Assembly (NCBI GenBank): GCA_947643595.1
Contig: CANRWP010000020.1
Location: 1 to 53,224 of the forward strand
Origin: an uncultured bacterium
GTDB lineage: Bacteria; Bacillota; Clostridia; Lachnospirales; Lachnospiraceae
Reading direction: 5' to 3'
DNA: 53,224 nt
The notes under the pieces were generated by a model, which was not told the DNA's origin, did not search any database, and was given only the letters and a program-made list of their open reading frames with translations. The position numbers and the translations under genes are program-made. Shown here piece after piece: positions 31,527-40,894 of this stretch (positions are counted from its first letter, which is position 1; every line of letters begins with the position of its first letter).

Positions 31527-32693
31527 ATGGATTTTTCTTTATCTAAAAAACATGAAATGGCGAGAACTCTTTTCAAAGAATTCGCTGAAAAAGAGGTGAA
31601 GCCTTTAGCGCAGGAAGTTGATGAGACAGAAGAATTTCCCCGCGCAACCGTTGAAAAGATGGCAAAAGCAGGCTTTATGGGTATTCCTATCCCGAAGGAA
31701 TACGGCGGACAGGGCTGTGATAATCTGACTTATGCGATGTGTGTGGAGGAACTTTCCAAGGTTTGCGGCACAACAGGCGTTATTGTATCCGCACATACGT
31801 CTCTGTGTTGTGATCCGATCCTGACATACGGTACGGAAGAGCAGAAGCAGAAATATCTGCCCGATTTGGCGGCGGGCCGCAAGATCGGCGCTTTCGGCTT
31901 GACAGAGCCCGGCGCAGGAACGGACGCGCAGGGGCAGCAGACAAAGGCAGTTCTGGACGGCGACGAGTGGGTACTGAACGGCTCTAAGATCTTTATCACA
32001 AACGGTAAGGAGGCAGACGTTTATGTGATCATCGCTGTGACGGGCATCGTTGAAAAGCGCGGCAGAAAACAGAAGGAGATATCCGCATTCATCGTGGAAA
32101 AGGGAACACCGGGCTTCACTTTCGGTACAAAGGAAAAGAAGATGGGTATCCGCGGTTCTTCTACATATGAGCTGATCTTCACAGACTGCCGTATTCCGAA
32201 GGAGAATATCCTCGGACAGCAGGGCAAGGGATTTGGTATCGCCATGCATACACTGGACGGCGGACGTATCGGTATCGCTGCTCAGGCGCTCGGACTCGGC
32301 GAGGGCGCTCTTGAGAGGACTATCGACTATGTGAAGGAGAGAAAACAGTTCGGACGCAGCATTGCGCAGTTCCAGAATACGCAGTTCCAGCTTGCTGATA
32401 TGGCGACAAAGGCGCAGGCGGCACAGCTTCTTGTCTACAAGGCAGCTAAGACAAAAGATCAGTACGTAAAGGATCACAAGACGGCTTACGGCGTGGAAGC
32501 GGCAATGGCGAAACTGTATGCTGCAGAGATGGCTATGGAAGTTACCACAAAGTCAGTACAGCTTCACGGCGGTTACGGCTACACGAGAGAGTACGATGTT
32601 GAGCGCATGATGCGTGACGCAAAGATCACCGAGATCTATGAAGGCACATCCGAAGTGCAGAGAATGGTCATCTCCGCATCACTGCTTAAGTAA
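31527..32693 (+). CDS. bcd: Butyryl-CoA dehydrogenase
   Basis: A 388-residue FAD-dependent acyl-CoA dehydrogenase that reduces crotonyl-CoA to butyryl-CoA. With EtfAB it can bifurcate electrons from NADH to crotonyl-CoA and ferredoxin. The catalytic base is Glu372 in IYEGTSEVQR. FGLTEPGAGTDAQGQQT and QFGRSIAQFQNTQFQLADM are family motifs. GGAGG precedes the ATG. Its stop codon lies within the outer stem of element B. Confidence 0.95.
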   Translation: MDFSLSKKHEMARTLFKEFAEKEVKPLAQEVDETEEFPRATVEKMAKAGFMGIPIPKEYGGQGCDNLTYAMCVEELSKVCGTTGVIVSAHTSLCCDPILTYGTEEQKQKYLPDLAAGRKIGAFGLTEPGAGTDAQGQQTKAVLDGDEWVLNGSKIFITNGKEADVYVIIAVTGIVEKRGRKQKEISAFIVEKGTPGFTFGTKEKKMGIRGSSTYELIFTDCRIPKENILGQQGKGFGIAMHTLDGGRIGIAAQALGLGEGALERTIDYVKERKQFGRSIAQFQNTQFQLADMATKAQAAQLLVYKAAKTKDQYVKDHKTAYGVEAAMAKLYAAEMAMEVTTKSVQLHGGYGYTREYDVERMMRDAKITEIYEGTSEVQRMVISASLLK

Positions 32694-32819
32694 GACGGCA
32701 AGCCGTACAAAGCGCATGGGAGCCCTGCTTGCAGGGGCGAATATGCGGAGAGGACGGTGCAGAGCGGTGCAAGGCTGCACCGCGAGCGAGGGAATCTTTG
32801 ATTTCCGAGCGCCGTCTTA
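32691..32819. repeat. 129-bp multi-branched palindromic element B
   Basis: TAAGACGGC (32691-32699) and GCCGTCTTA (32811-32819) close the element perfectly; the first TAA is the bcd stop. Inside, in order, are a long hairpin GCAT...CCTGCTTGCAGG...ATGC (~32722-32756), GCGGTGCA-AGGC-TGCACCGC (~32764-32783) and GGGAATC-TTT-GATTTCC (~32790-32806). It fills the bcd-etfB gap. It has the same length and hairpin order as the complement of element A, with mostly different stem sequences, as if base pairing were conserved. Confidence 0.7.
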
Positions 32820-32855
32820 CAGAATAGAAAGAAAATAAAAAGGAGAGATAATACA

Positions 32856-33638
32856 ATGAAAATTGTTGTTTGTGTAAAACAGGTGCCTGATACAAAGGGC
32901 GGCGTAAAGTTCAATCCCGATGGTACGCTGGACCGTGGCGCAATGCTCGCTATCATGAATCCTGATGACAAGGCTGGGCTGGAAGCGGCTCTCAGATTAA
33001 AAGATCAGTATGGCGCGGAAGTGACTGTTGTGACAATGGGACTTCCGAAGGCGGAGGAAGTGCTCCGCGAAGCGCTGGCTATGGGCGCAGACAAGGGAAT
33101 CCTTGTGACAGACAGAGTTCTCGGCGGCGCGGATACATGGGCTACAAGCCAGACGCTGGCGGGTGCGATCCGGAATCTGGAATATGATCTGATTATCACA
33201 GGACGCCAGGCGATCGACGGCGATACCGCACAGGTTGGACCTCAGATCTCCGAGCATCTGAATATCCCTGTTATCAGCTATGCGCAGGATATCAAGATCG
33301 AAGGGGACAGCGTGATCGTACAGCGTCAGTATGACGACAGATATCATGTGCTGAAAGTGCAGATGCCCTGTCTGATCACAGCGCTGGCTGAATTAAATGA
33401 GCCTCGTTATATGACACCCGGCGGAATCTTCGATGCGTATGACGCAGAGATCACCGTATGGGGCAGAGCGGATCTGAAAGATGTGGAAGACTCCAACCTT
33501 GGTCTGAAGGGTTCCCCGACGCAGATCGCAAGGGCTTCCGACAAGGTGAGAAAGGGCGCCGGCGAGAAAGTAAATCTTGATGTCACGGAGTCCGTAGACT
33601 ACATCATAGATAAGCTGAAAGTAAAACATGTCATTTAA
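32856..33638 (+). CDS. etfB: Electron transfer flavoprotein, beta subunit
   Basis: A 260-residue EtfB. It begins MKIVVCVKQVPDTKGGVKFNPDGTLDR, has GRQAIDGDTAQVGPQISEHL and ITALAELNEPRYM, and ends with the short EtfA-contacting tail. With EtfA it passes electrons to Bcd; in clostridia this complex couples crotonyl-CoA reduction to ferredoxin reduction. AAAGGAGAG precedes the ATG. The 162-base gap before it holds element B, unusual inside such an operon. Confidence 0.95.
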   Translation: MKIVVCVKQVPDTKGGVKFNPDGTLDRGAMLAIMNPDDKAGLEAALRLKDQYGAEVTVVTMGLPKAEEVLREALAMGADKGILVTDRVLGGADTWATSQTLAGAIRNLEYDLIITGRQAIDGDTAQVGPQISEHLNIPVISYAQDIKIEGDSVIVQRQYDDRYHVLKVQMPCLITALAELNEPRYMTPGGIFDAYDAEITVWGRADLKDVEDSNLGLKGSPTQIARASDKVRKGAGEKVNLDVTESVDYIIDKLKVKHVI

Positions 33639-33657
33639 ATGAATGGAGGTTCAAACA

Positions 33658-34701
33658 ATGAATATTCAAGATTATAAAGGAGTATTTGTCTTTGCCCAGC
33701 AGGTAGACAACGTACTCAGCGGGATTGCTTTAGAATTGGTGGGCAAGGGAAAAGACCTTGCAAAAGATCTGGGCGTGGACGTAACAGCTGTGCTTGTGGG
33801 TTCTGATGTGGCTTCTCTGGCGGATGAACTGGCTGAGTATGGCGCAGACAAGGTGATCGTTGTGGACGATCCCGAACTGAAAGAATACAGAACAGAGCCC
33901 TATGCGCATGCGCTGGCATCTGTGATCAATGAATACAAACCCGAGATATTCCTGATCGGCGCGACGGCTATCGGACGTGACCTCGGCCCCCGCGTATCCG
34001 CAAGGATTCACACTGGTCTGACAGCGGACTGCACACAGCTGGAGATCGGTGATTTTCCGATCAATCCGATTCCGGGCAGAGAGCAGCTTCACAATCAGCT
34101 TCTGATGACTCGTCCTGCGTTTGGCGGCAATACCATCGCTACGATCGCATGTCCCGAGTTCCGTCCTCAGATGGCGACGGTTCGCCCCGGCGTTATGCAG
34201 AAGGCTCCCAGAGAAGCCGGCAGAAAAGCGGAAGTGATCAATTACAATCCGGGTTTCACACCTGACAACAAGTATGTAGAGATCCTCGAAGTTGTCAAGG
34301 CAGTTTCCGACACCGTGGATATCATGGACGCGAAAATCCTTGTATCCGGCGGCCGTGGTGTGGGAAGCCCTGAGAACTTTAAAATCCTCGAAGATCTTGC
34401 AGCAGTTTTGGATGCTACGGTGAGCTGCTCTCGTGCGGTAGTGGACGCGGGCTGGAAGCCGAAAGATCTGCAGGTTGGTCAGACGGGTAAGACTGTTCGC
34501 CCGAACGTATACTTTGCGATCGGTATCTCCGGTGCGATCCAGCATCTGGCAGGTATGGAAGAGTCCGATATCATCATCGCGATCAACAAGGATGAGACGG
34601 CTCCGATCTTTGATGTGGCTGATTACGGCATCGTAGGAGATCTGAATAAGATCGTTCCGGCTTTGACAGAGAAGCTGAAAGAGGCTATTGCGAATAAATA
34701 A
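33658..34701 (+). CDS. etfA: Electron transfer flavoprotein, alpha subunit
   Basis: A 347-residue EtfA. The N-terminal domain has GVFVFAQQVDNVLSGIALELVGKG. The C-terminal FAD domain carries VSGGRGVGSPENF, GASRAVVDAG-like CSRAVVDAGW, QVGQTGKTVRPNVYFAIGISGAIQHLAGM and NKDETAPIFDVADYGIVGDL. ATG 33658 has GGAGG 7 bases upstream; an earlier in-frame codon at 33643 overlaps that site. It is the last gene of the operon, followed by a terminator. No ferredoxin domain is fused. Confidence 0.95.
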   Translation: MNIQDYKGVFVFAQQVDNVLSGIALELVGKGKDLAKDLGVDVTAVLVGSDVASLADELAEYGADKVIVVDDPELKEYRTEPYAHALASVINEYKPEIFLIGATAIGRDLGPRVSARIHTGLTADCTQLEIGDFPINPIPGREQLHNQLLMTRPAFGGNTIATIACPEFRPQMATVRPGVMQKAPREAGRKAEVINYNPGFTPDNKYVEILEVVKAVSDTVDIMDAKILVSGGRGVGSPENFKILEDLAAVLDATVSCSRAVVDAGWKPKDLQVGQTGKTVRPNVYFAIGISGAIQHLAGMEESDIIIAINKDETAPIFDVADYGIVGDLNKIVPALTEKLKEAIANK

Positions 34702-34722
34702 AAGGAAAGAATAGTGGAATGG

Positions 34723-34770
34723 AAGTCCCAATTAGGATAGGATAACCTGTTGGGACTTTTATTCTGTTTT
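34723..34770 (+). terminator. Terminator of the butyryl-CoA operon
   Basis: AAGTCCCAA (34723-34731) pairs with TTGGGACTT (34750-34758), followed by TTATTCTGTTTT. Confidence 0.85.
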
Positions 34771-34787
34771 AGAAATGGAAGTTAGTT

Positions 34788-36278
34788 ATGCTGTTTAATT
34801 CAATTGATTTCATAATTTTTTTCCCTGTTGTAACAATACTGTATTTTCTTATTCCAAAAAAATATCGATATTTGTGGCTTTTGGCGGCTTCCTACTATTT
34901 TTATATGAAGTGGGAAGTGAAATATGTATTTTTATTGTTTTTTTCAACGACAATTACGTATCTGTGCGGAATACTTATAGATAAAATAAACGATGGAGAA
35001 TTATCAGAGGAGAAAAAGATAAAAGGAAAGAGATTTTGTATTGCCGGGAGTCTTTTTCTCAATTTAGGTGTATTGGTATATTTTAAATATCTGAATTTTA
35101 TTATCGATACATGGAATAAAATAGCTGAGCGTGTCCATATGGGACCCTCTTTTTCCACAATGGAAATTTTGCTGCCGGTGGGGATATCATTTTATATTTT
35201 TCAGGCGATCGGTTATACGATAGATGTTTACAGGGGTGATATCTATGCGGAAAGAAATTTCCTGAAATATGCTCTTTTTGTTTCCTTCTTTCCGCAGCTC
35301 GTGGCAGGGCCTATTGAGCGTTCCAAAAATTTGTTGAGGCAGCTTGGCAGCCCAAAATCTTTTTCGTATGAAAATCTCCGAAAAGGTTTGTTGCTTATGC
35401 TGTGGGGATATTTTCTGAAAATGGTTATAGCGGACAGGGCCGCCATTATTGTGGATACAGTATACGGAAACAGTGAAACCTTTGTCGGTATGTATATTAT
35501 TGTCGCAACAATATTTTTTGCGATACAGATATACTGTGATTTTTCAGGCTACTCCACGATAGCAAGAGGAGCGGCGCTTGTCCTGGGCTATGAGCTTACG
35601 GACAATTTCAGGGCGCCGTATTACGCGACCAGCGTGAAAGATTTTTGGCGCAGATGGCATATTTCACTGACAAGCTGGTTCCGGGATTATCTTTATATTC
35701 CGTTAGGGGGAAACAGAAAAGGGGAGATTCGGAAGGAAGCGAATCTGTTGTTTGTTTTTGCGGCAAGCGGCTTATGGCACGGCGCGGCAATTTCTTATAT
35801 CATTTGGGGCTTGATCAATGGCGTCTATCAGGTGATAAGTGATTTTGTGAGAGCGCTTATTGCCAAATTTTGCATTGCGGGTCAGAAAGCGGAGACTTTT
35901 TCTGACAAATTATTAAAACGTATTCTAACTTTTATACTGATCGACTTTACATGGCTCTTTTTCAGAGCGGGCAGCTCCTCCAGAGCGCTAGAGCTTATAA
36001 AAGGTATTCGACAGATGGACTGGATGATTTTGATCAACGGCTCTCTGTATAATCTGGGCGTTCCGATCGGATATTTCAGGGTCTTGCTTCTGGCGATCGT
36101 TTTGTTGTTCTGGGTGGATGGAAAAAAGAATAGAGGCATCGATGTGGCGGAGCGGTTTCTGGCGCAGAGCTGGTGGTTCAGGGTGACCGCAGAGCTGCTT
36201 TTGATCTTTGTAATACTATTGTTTGGCTGTTATGGAGAATTATATGATACGACACAATTTATTTACTTCCAATTTTAA
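34788..36278 (+). CDS. MBOAT-family membrane O-acyltransferase (AlgI/DltB-like)
   Basis: A 496-residue polytopic membrane protein. Its start MLFNSIDFIIFFPVVTILYF and the blocks LLPVGISFYIFQAIGYTIDVYRGD, FPQLVAGPIERSKNLL, DFSGYSTIARGAALVLGYEL and DFWRRWHISLTSWFRDYLYIPLGG are classic for the AlgI/PatA class. The catalytic His lies in GLWHGAAISYIIWG. Such proteins pass an acyl group, usually acetyl, across the membrane for a partner SGNH protein to place on a polysaccharide. That partner overlaps the end of this gene. No good ribosome binding site is visible (GGAAG at best). Confidence 0.92.
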   Translation: MLFNSIDFIIFFPVVTILYFLIPKKYRYLWLLAASYYFYMKWEVKYVFLLFFSTTITYLCGILIDKINDGELSEEKKIKGKRFCIAGSLFLNLGVLVYFKYLNFIIDTWNKIAERVHMGPSFSTMEILLPVGISFYIFQAIGYTIDVYRGDIYAERNFLKYALFVSFFPQLVAGPIERSKNLLRQLGSPKSFSYENLRKGLLLMLWGYFLKMVIADRAAIIVDTVYGNSETFVGMYIIVATIFFAIQIYCDFSGYSTIARGAALVLGYELTDNFRAPYYATSVKDFWRRWHISLTSWFRDYLYIPLGGNRKGEIRKEANLLFVFAASGLWHGAAISYIIWGLINGVYQVISDFVRALIAKFCIAGQKAETFSDKLLKRILTFILIDFTWLFFRAGSSSRALELIKGIRQMDWMILINGSLYNLGVPIGYFRVLLLAIVLLFWVDGKKNRGIDVAERFLAQSWWFRVTAELLLIFVILLFGCYGELYDTTQFIYFQF

Positions 36279-37619
36279 AAGGAACCTGAAGAGGTTACTG
36301 GGAATTATTGCCGCGGGTATTTTGTTTTTGTCAGTGTGCCGGATCTTAAATTTTTTGTATGTGGAGGATGATGAGAGAGCCCGCATCATGTGGCATAACT
36401 TTTATGAGCAGGATGGAAATATAGATTATATTTGCGTGGGGTCTTCGCATGTATTTAACGGAGTTGTTCCGGAGATACTGGATCAGAAAACAGGGGAGAA
36501 TTATTACAATATGGCGACAACCGGACAGCGGTTGAGGGAATCCTATTTTATTATAAAGGAGGCAAGCCATAGAAACCAGCTGAAAGGAGTGTATCTGGAT
36601 CTCTATTTTTTAATATCGATGGAAGGAATGGGAGACTATGATAATTTCGCTGCAATCAGCGGCGGCTGGGAGAATCTGGATTACAGAAAAGTTTCCCTGG
36701 ACAGACTGGAGACTTTTTTCAATTAAATCCATCGGAATATTATGTCAGTGCGGCGTTGCATTTTACGCGTTTTCGGGAACATCTATGTGATGTCGAATGG
36801 ATCTACGCCATGCAGAAAAGTAAAAAACGGCCGGAATATCAAAATTATCAGTATCAATGGGAGTCCGAAAACGATAAAGCAAAATATACGGAAAAAGGAT
36901 ATTTCTACCATACCTTACAGATGGAGAATCCATATCTGCATTTGGATAGTGTGCCGAACAGCATGAGGATGACCGGGGAGGCAGAAGAGTATCTGAGGAA
37001 AATAATAGAATACTGCCAGAAGGAAGGAATAGAAATTATACTGTTTCAGACACCTGTATATGAAGTGGAAACGATAGCATATGAGAGATACGACGACTAT
37101 ACCGGCGGAGTGAGAGCAGTGGCAGAGGAATATCAGGTGCCATACTACGATTTTAATCTGACAAAAGAAGAATTTTTCCCGGTTCAGGAAATGAGATATT
37201 TTGTGGATATGGGCCATTTGAACGGAGAGGGAGCGGCGTTGTTTACAAATTTCTTCTGCGATGTAGTGAAAGGAACGCAGGAAGAGAATGAAGAGCTGTT
37301 TTATAAATCTTTTCAAGAAAAACTCGTTTCGGAGGATGCTCAGGCCATAGGAATGTATTATCGGGAAGGTACGCAGGAGGAACTGCTGAGAGGCGAAATC
37401 GGAAATGATATGTATCGTGTGACGATTGCCTCCAACAGACAGGAGGGAGTACTGTATCAGATTTATCTGACTCCGGAGGGCGGGGAAACCGTTATGGTGC
37501 AGGATTTTTCGGAGAATAAGAGCTTTGATATACCGATGGAAGAGCATGGCGTATGCAAAATCGTGTGGCATGAGAGTGATGACGCGGGAAACGATAAGGC
37601 GATAGAGGTAGGTTATTAG
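36244..37619 (+). CDS. SGNH/DltD-like acyltransferase partner split by a -1 frameshift
   Basis: Two frames encode one ~458-residue protein. The first (ATG 36244, GGAG 8 bases upstream) has a membrane anchor at ~14-34 and the nucleophile block VGSSHVFNGVVPE, and stops at 36724-36726. The second frame, entered one base back at 36720, continues QLNPSEYYVSAALHFTRF and carries the Asp-His pair in VDMGHLNGEGAALF. So the catalytic Ser and the Asp-His pair are in different frames. The junction is T-TTT-TTC (36714-36720), a canonical -1 slippery heptamer. One added T would also fix the frame. It may be programmed frameshifting, phase variation in a T-run, a pseudogene or a base error. Confidence 0.75.
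36714..36720 (+). other. Slippery heptamer U-UUU-UUC in frame with the upstream ORF
   Basis: In the zero frame the codons are ACT TTT TTC AAT TAA. Slipping back one base at TTT TTC gives CAA TTA AAT and the continuing frame. The heptamer ends three bases before the UAA stop; GGAG lies a few bases upstream. Confidence 0.6.
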
Positions 37620-37622
37620 GGA

Positions 37623-38261
37623 GTGGAAAATACTATTTACCAGGCAGTTGACATAACAGCAGGATATGGAAGTAAGGTCGTCCTGAAAGATTTATCATTC
37701 CATCTGAAAAAAGGAAGCTGCACCTTGATCATAGGGGCGAACGGCAGCGGAAAATCCACACTGTTTTCCGTTCTGGCGGGGATAAAAAGGATAAGAAGCG
37801 GAAGGTTCCTGTTGGATGGAAAAGAGGTGGGGGCAAGACAGCTGCAGAAACAGATTGGATATGTGCCTCAGGAGAATCCTCTTTTTCCGGAACTCACGGT
37901 AAAAGATAATCTGCTGTTGTGGTACGGCGGAAAAGAAGCTCTGCAAAAGGGGATGGATGGTGGAATAATAGAGAGGCTCAGGCTGAAGGAAATATTAAAG
38001 AAGCGGGTCGATACCTTGTCGGGGGGCATGCAGAGGCGGGTCTGCATCGGCTGTGCCATGGCAGGCAATCCGAAAATTTTGATCATGGATGAACCGGGGG
38101 CGGCGCTTGATCTGGAATGCAAGGAGATTCTGTATACCTGTCTGAGAGACTATTGTAAGGCGGGGGGAACGGTACTGATGTCATCCCATGAGAAAGCGGA
38201 CTGGGAGTTAGTGGATGAGATATATTTGCTGAAAGATGGGAAGTTGGCTCAAAATAGTTGA
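37623..38261 (+). CDS. ABC transporter ATP-binding protein (exporter type)
   Basis: A 212-residue ATPase. Walker A is GANGSGKST (~40-48), the Q-loop is IGYVPQENPLFPELT, the signature is LSGGMQRRVCIGCAMAG, Walker B is ILIMDEPGAALDLE, and the H-loop is MSSHEK. It starts with GTG 37623, four bases after the SGNH stop. It fits the two ABC-2 permease genes downstream, making a heteromeric exporter. The GGM in the signature and the short length are typical of ABC-2 export ATPases. Confidence 0.9.
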   Translation: MENTIYQAVDITAGYGSKVVLKDLSFHLKKGSCTLIIGANGSGKSTLFSVLAGIKRIRSGRFLLDGKEVGARQLQKQIGYVPQENPLFPELTVKDNLLLWYGGKEALQKGMDGGIIERLRLKEILKKRVDTLSGGMQRRVCIGCAMAGNPKILIMDEPGAALDLECKEILYTCLRDYCKAGGTVLMSSHEKADWELVDEIYLLKDGKLAQNS

Positions 38262-38337
38262 CATAATGTAAAGACAGTGAGAAACAAAGAGAAGAAAAGG
38301 TTGACATAAAATAATTTTGTATAAAGGAGTACTATTT

Positions 38338-39729
38338 TTGGAAAGAAACTATAAAAAGCAGGTCATCCTTATCATAGTATGCGTTTGTGCAGGGGTCTGC
38401 CTGGCAGGGGGAATTTGTGCCGCAGTTATGCTCCAGAGGAATCCGCTTGCGGGAGGGCTTAAAAACCTGGCGGAGGAATGGATTGCGCTGGAGGAGGAGA
38501 CGGGCAAAAACTTTTGGAGTGATGCGGTCAACCATATCGGTGAGGAAGACATTCAGGCGGAGTATTCCCTCAATATAGGAGGGATTCCGGATCTGCAAAA
38601 TATGACGATCGGGCTGGACGGCACAGCGAAGCGCGATATGAAAAATGGGCGCTTCGGGACGGATATCCGGATGAGCGTGGCGAATACCGATATTTCGGAA
38701 GGTTCTTTATTTGCTGCGGAAGATATGCTTTATCTGCAGGTTCCGTCTGTCTGGCAGGGCAGTGTGGTATTTAAGACGGAAGATGTGGACGGGCAGTGGA
38801 ACGATTCGTCCGCCAGAAAGCAGCTTCAGAAATTGACGGGAGCAGAGCTTGGCATCAGGCAGGACGTGGATGCCGGATTTTTCAGGAGTTTTTCCGTGCC
38901 CTCTTTTTCGGTGGCAGATTTTCTGGAGGAAAAAGGAGAAGAATTGAAGTCGTTGTACGACAGTATGGAAGTGTGGAATATCAGAAAGGCGGAAAAGCGA
39001 GGGCTGTTGAGCGAAGAGCAGGCGAAAGAACTGGAAAACTGTACCGTGGAAAACGGAGAAGAAGAGGAAATAGAGACGACCTGCTATCTGGTTGTTTTAC
39101 GGGGGAGTGAGCTGAAAGAGGTATTTGAAACGGAAATGGTTGACATAAGATTGTGCGTGTATTTGGATCCGGAAAAGAGAATTGTAAGGATTAGCACGTT
39201 GCCAGGGGAAAGCCTTGTGACGGATACCGGAGAAGGCGAGATGGCCCTGAATCTGACAGGGTGGGAAGCGACGATCGACCGGCTGGAAGGGGAATATTCT
39301 TATATTGAAGATGGGGTACAAATTTTTGACGGCGTATCCGGGGCATTGAAAGCGGAAGGAAATTTTATTATAGAGAAAGATGCGGAGGAGAGGAGAGTAT
39401 ATTCGATAGAACATAATCTGGCTTTGCGATACGGAGAAAATATGCTGGGACTTTCTCTGGAAAGCAGTGTGCAGGGAGAACGGCTTGAAGAGGGGGAAAA
39501 GCTTTCGGTGGATCTGGCAAAACTGATCGTAGAATCGGAGGATAAGGTGATATGCAGGATGAGCGGGAGGGCGACATTTGAACCGCTCGGAGAAACTATC
39601 ACATTGCCAAAAGAAAGGGAATACCGGATCGGAGAGATGGGAGATGCGGAAACCATGCTGTTTCTGGCGGAATGTGTCGAAAATGCTTATAAAAATTATG
39701 GCGGATATATCAATATGGCAATACATTAA
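38338..39729 (+). CDS. Exported protein of unknown function in the exporter operon
   Basis: A 463-residue protein starting at TTG 38338, 8 bases after AAAGGAG. A short basic start (ERNYKKQ) and one hydrophobic helix (~8-32) place the rest outside the cell. The outer part is mostly beta with acidic stretches: NIGGIPDLQNMTIGLDG, LQVPSVWQGSVVF, VCRMSGRATFEPLG. The pattern of repeated extended strands recalls lipid- or polymer-handling outer domains, but I recognise no family. It sits between the ABC ATPase and the permeases, so it probably works with the exporter. Confidence 0.72.
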   Translation: MERNYKKQVILIIVCVCAGVCLAGGICAAVMLQRNPLAGGLKNLAEEWIALEEETGKNFWSDAVNHIGEEDIQAEYSLNIGGIPDLQNMTIGLDGTAKRDMKNGRFGTDIRMSVANTDISEGSLFAAEDMLYLQVPSVWQGSVVFKTEDVDGQWNDSSARKQLQKLTGAELGIRQDVDAGFFRSFSVPSFSVADFLEEKGEELKSLYDSMEVWNIRKAEKRGLLSEEQAKELENCTVENGEEEEIETTCYLVVLRGSELKEVFETEMVDIRLCVYLDPEKRIVRISTLPGESLVTDTGEGEMALNLTGWEATIDRLEGEYSYIEDGVQIFDGVSGALKAEGNFIIEKDAEERRVYSIEHNLALRYGENMLGLSLESSVQGERLEEGEKLSVDLAKLIVESEDKVICRMSGRATFEPLGETITLPKEREYRIGEMGDAETMLFLAECVENAYKNYGGYINMAIH

Positions 39730-40894
39730 GATAGAAGCAAAACGTCTTTTTCATACGTTGCCTGGATTCTTTTCCGATCTGGCGGCGATGATAGCTTTCG
39801 CGATATTGATATTTGTTCTGGCGGAAAATTTTTTGCCGAAGGCGCTGGAAGTAACTCCTTTTCGGATCGGGCTGTACGTCGAGGGGGATGACAGGATATC
39901 AGATTATATGAGGGATTATATATCTCAGATGGAAAGCACAAAAGGCCTAGTGGAATTTCAGGAGATGTCCCGGCAGGAAATACGGGAGGCTCTGCAAAAA
40001 AGGGAACTGACAGCGGGCATTATTATTCCGGCGAGAACTGTTGAGTCCATTATGGATGGCAGCAATATTCCGATCAGCGTATTGATGGGGGAGAGCAATG
40101 AGAACACGGAGCGTTATCTGCAGGGACGGCTGATCAGATCTTTGACCGAATGCGGTGCAGTTATGATCGATGTCCCGCAGGCGGAGACATTGCTTCTATA
40201 TGAAATGCAGGTGGAAAACCGGGAAGAATTGGGAACGGTTCTGGATTTATTTCATTTCGGCCTGGTGCTTGACCGTGAGAACTGGTTTGAGGTGACGGAG
40301 ATCAGCGCATTCGGCGCTATGGATATAAAGGAATACTATTTGGCGTCGGGGCTGACCCTTCTTTTAATTTTCTGGGGACTTGGAAGCGGTAGTTTCTTCA
40401 GAGAACAGGAGAAAAATCTGCCGCTTCTGTTGGAGCGAAAAGGAATTTTACTGTTCTGTCAGGAGGGCGTAAAGCAAGGTTTATATATTATATGGTATCT
40501 GGTGCCGGTGCTGTTGCTGTCTCTCGCATGGAAAAACGGGGACGCAATAATTCCCGGGTTTTTTTGCGCGGTAATGCTGGCATTGCAGTGCAGTTTCTTT
40601 TTTCAGTGTGCCCCCACACCGTCCGGCGGTATCGCGCTGAGCGGAGTCTGGGGACTGGTGGGCTTCTTCGGGGCGGGTGGTATTATGCCGGCCGTCTTTT
40701 TGCCGAAAACTTTGACAGGAGTATGCGACATACTTCCCGCGGGCGTTTGTATGGAGATGATGCGGGAGATTGCAGCCGGAAAAAGAAGTGCGGGATGTCA
40801 GGGGACGGAGATTGCCCTTTTATGGTGTCTGTTTTTTGGCGCGGGAGGACAGCTTGTATTTTACGTAAGACAGTGGAGTAAAAAGAGAAGATGA
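39698..40894 (+). CDS. ABC-2 type permease, first subunit
   Basis: A 398-residue membrane protein. One helix near the N-terminus (~20-42, DLAAMIAFAILIFVLAENF), a ~200-residue outer domain (VEGDDRISDYMRDYISQMES onward), then about five helices at the C-terminus (~220-390). This is the ABC-2 exporter layout. ATG 39698 overlaps the upstream gene by 32 bases and has no clear ribosome binding site, which suggests coupled translation. The next permease overlaps by four bases (ATGA). Confidence 0.82.
   Translation: MADISIWQYIKIEAKRLFHTLPGFFSDLAAMIAFAILIFVLAENFLPKALEVTPFRIGLYVEGDDRISDYMRDYISQMESTKGLVEFQEMSRQEIREALQKRELTAGIIIPARTVESIMDGSNIPISVLMGESNENTERYLQGRLIRSLTECGAVMIDVPQAETLLLYEMQVENREELGTVLDLFHFGLVLDRENWFEVTEISAFGAMDIKEYYLASGLTLLLIFWGLGSGSFFREQEKNLPLLLERKGILLFCQEGVKQGLYIIWYLVPVLLLSLAWKNGDAIIPGFFCAVMLALQCSFFFQCAPTPSGGIALSGVWGLVGFFGAGGIMPAVFLPKTLTGVCDILPAGVCMEMMREIAAGKRSAGCQGTEIALLWCLFFGAGGQLVFYVRQWSKKRR

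Noticed and set aside
38301..38325. TTGACA and TATAAA before the 38338 gene as a sigma-A promoter
   Set aside because: The spacer is only 13 bases, too short for sigma-A.
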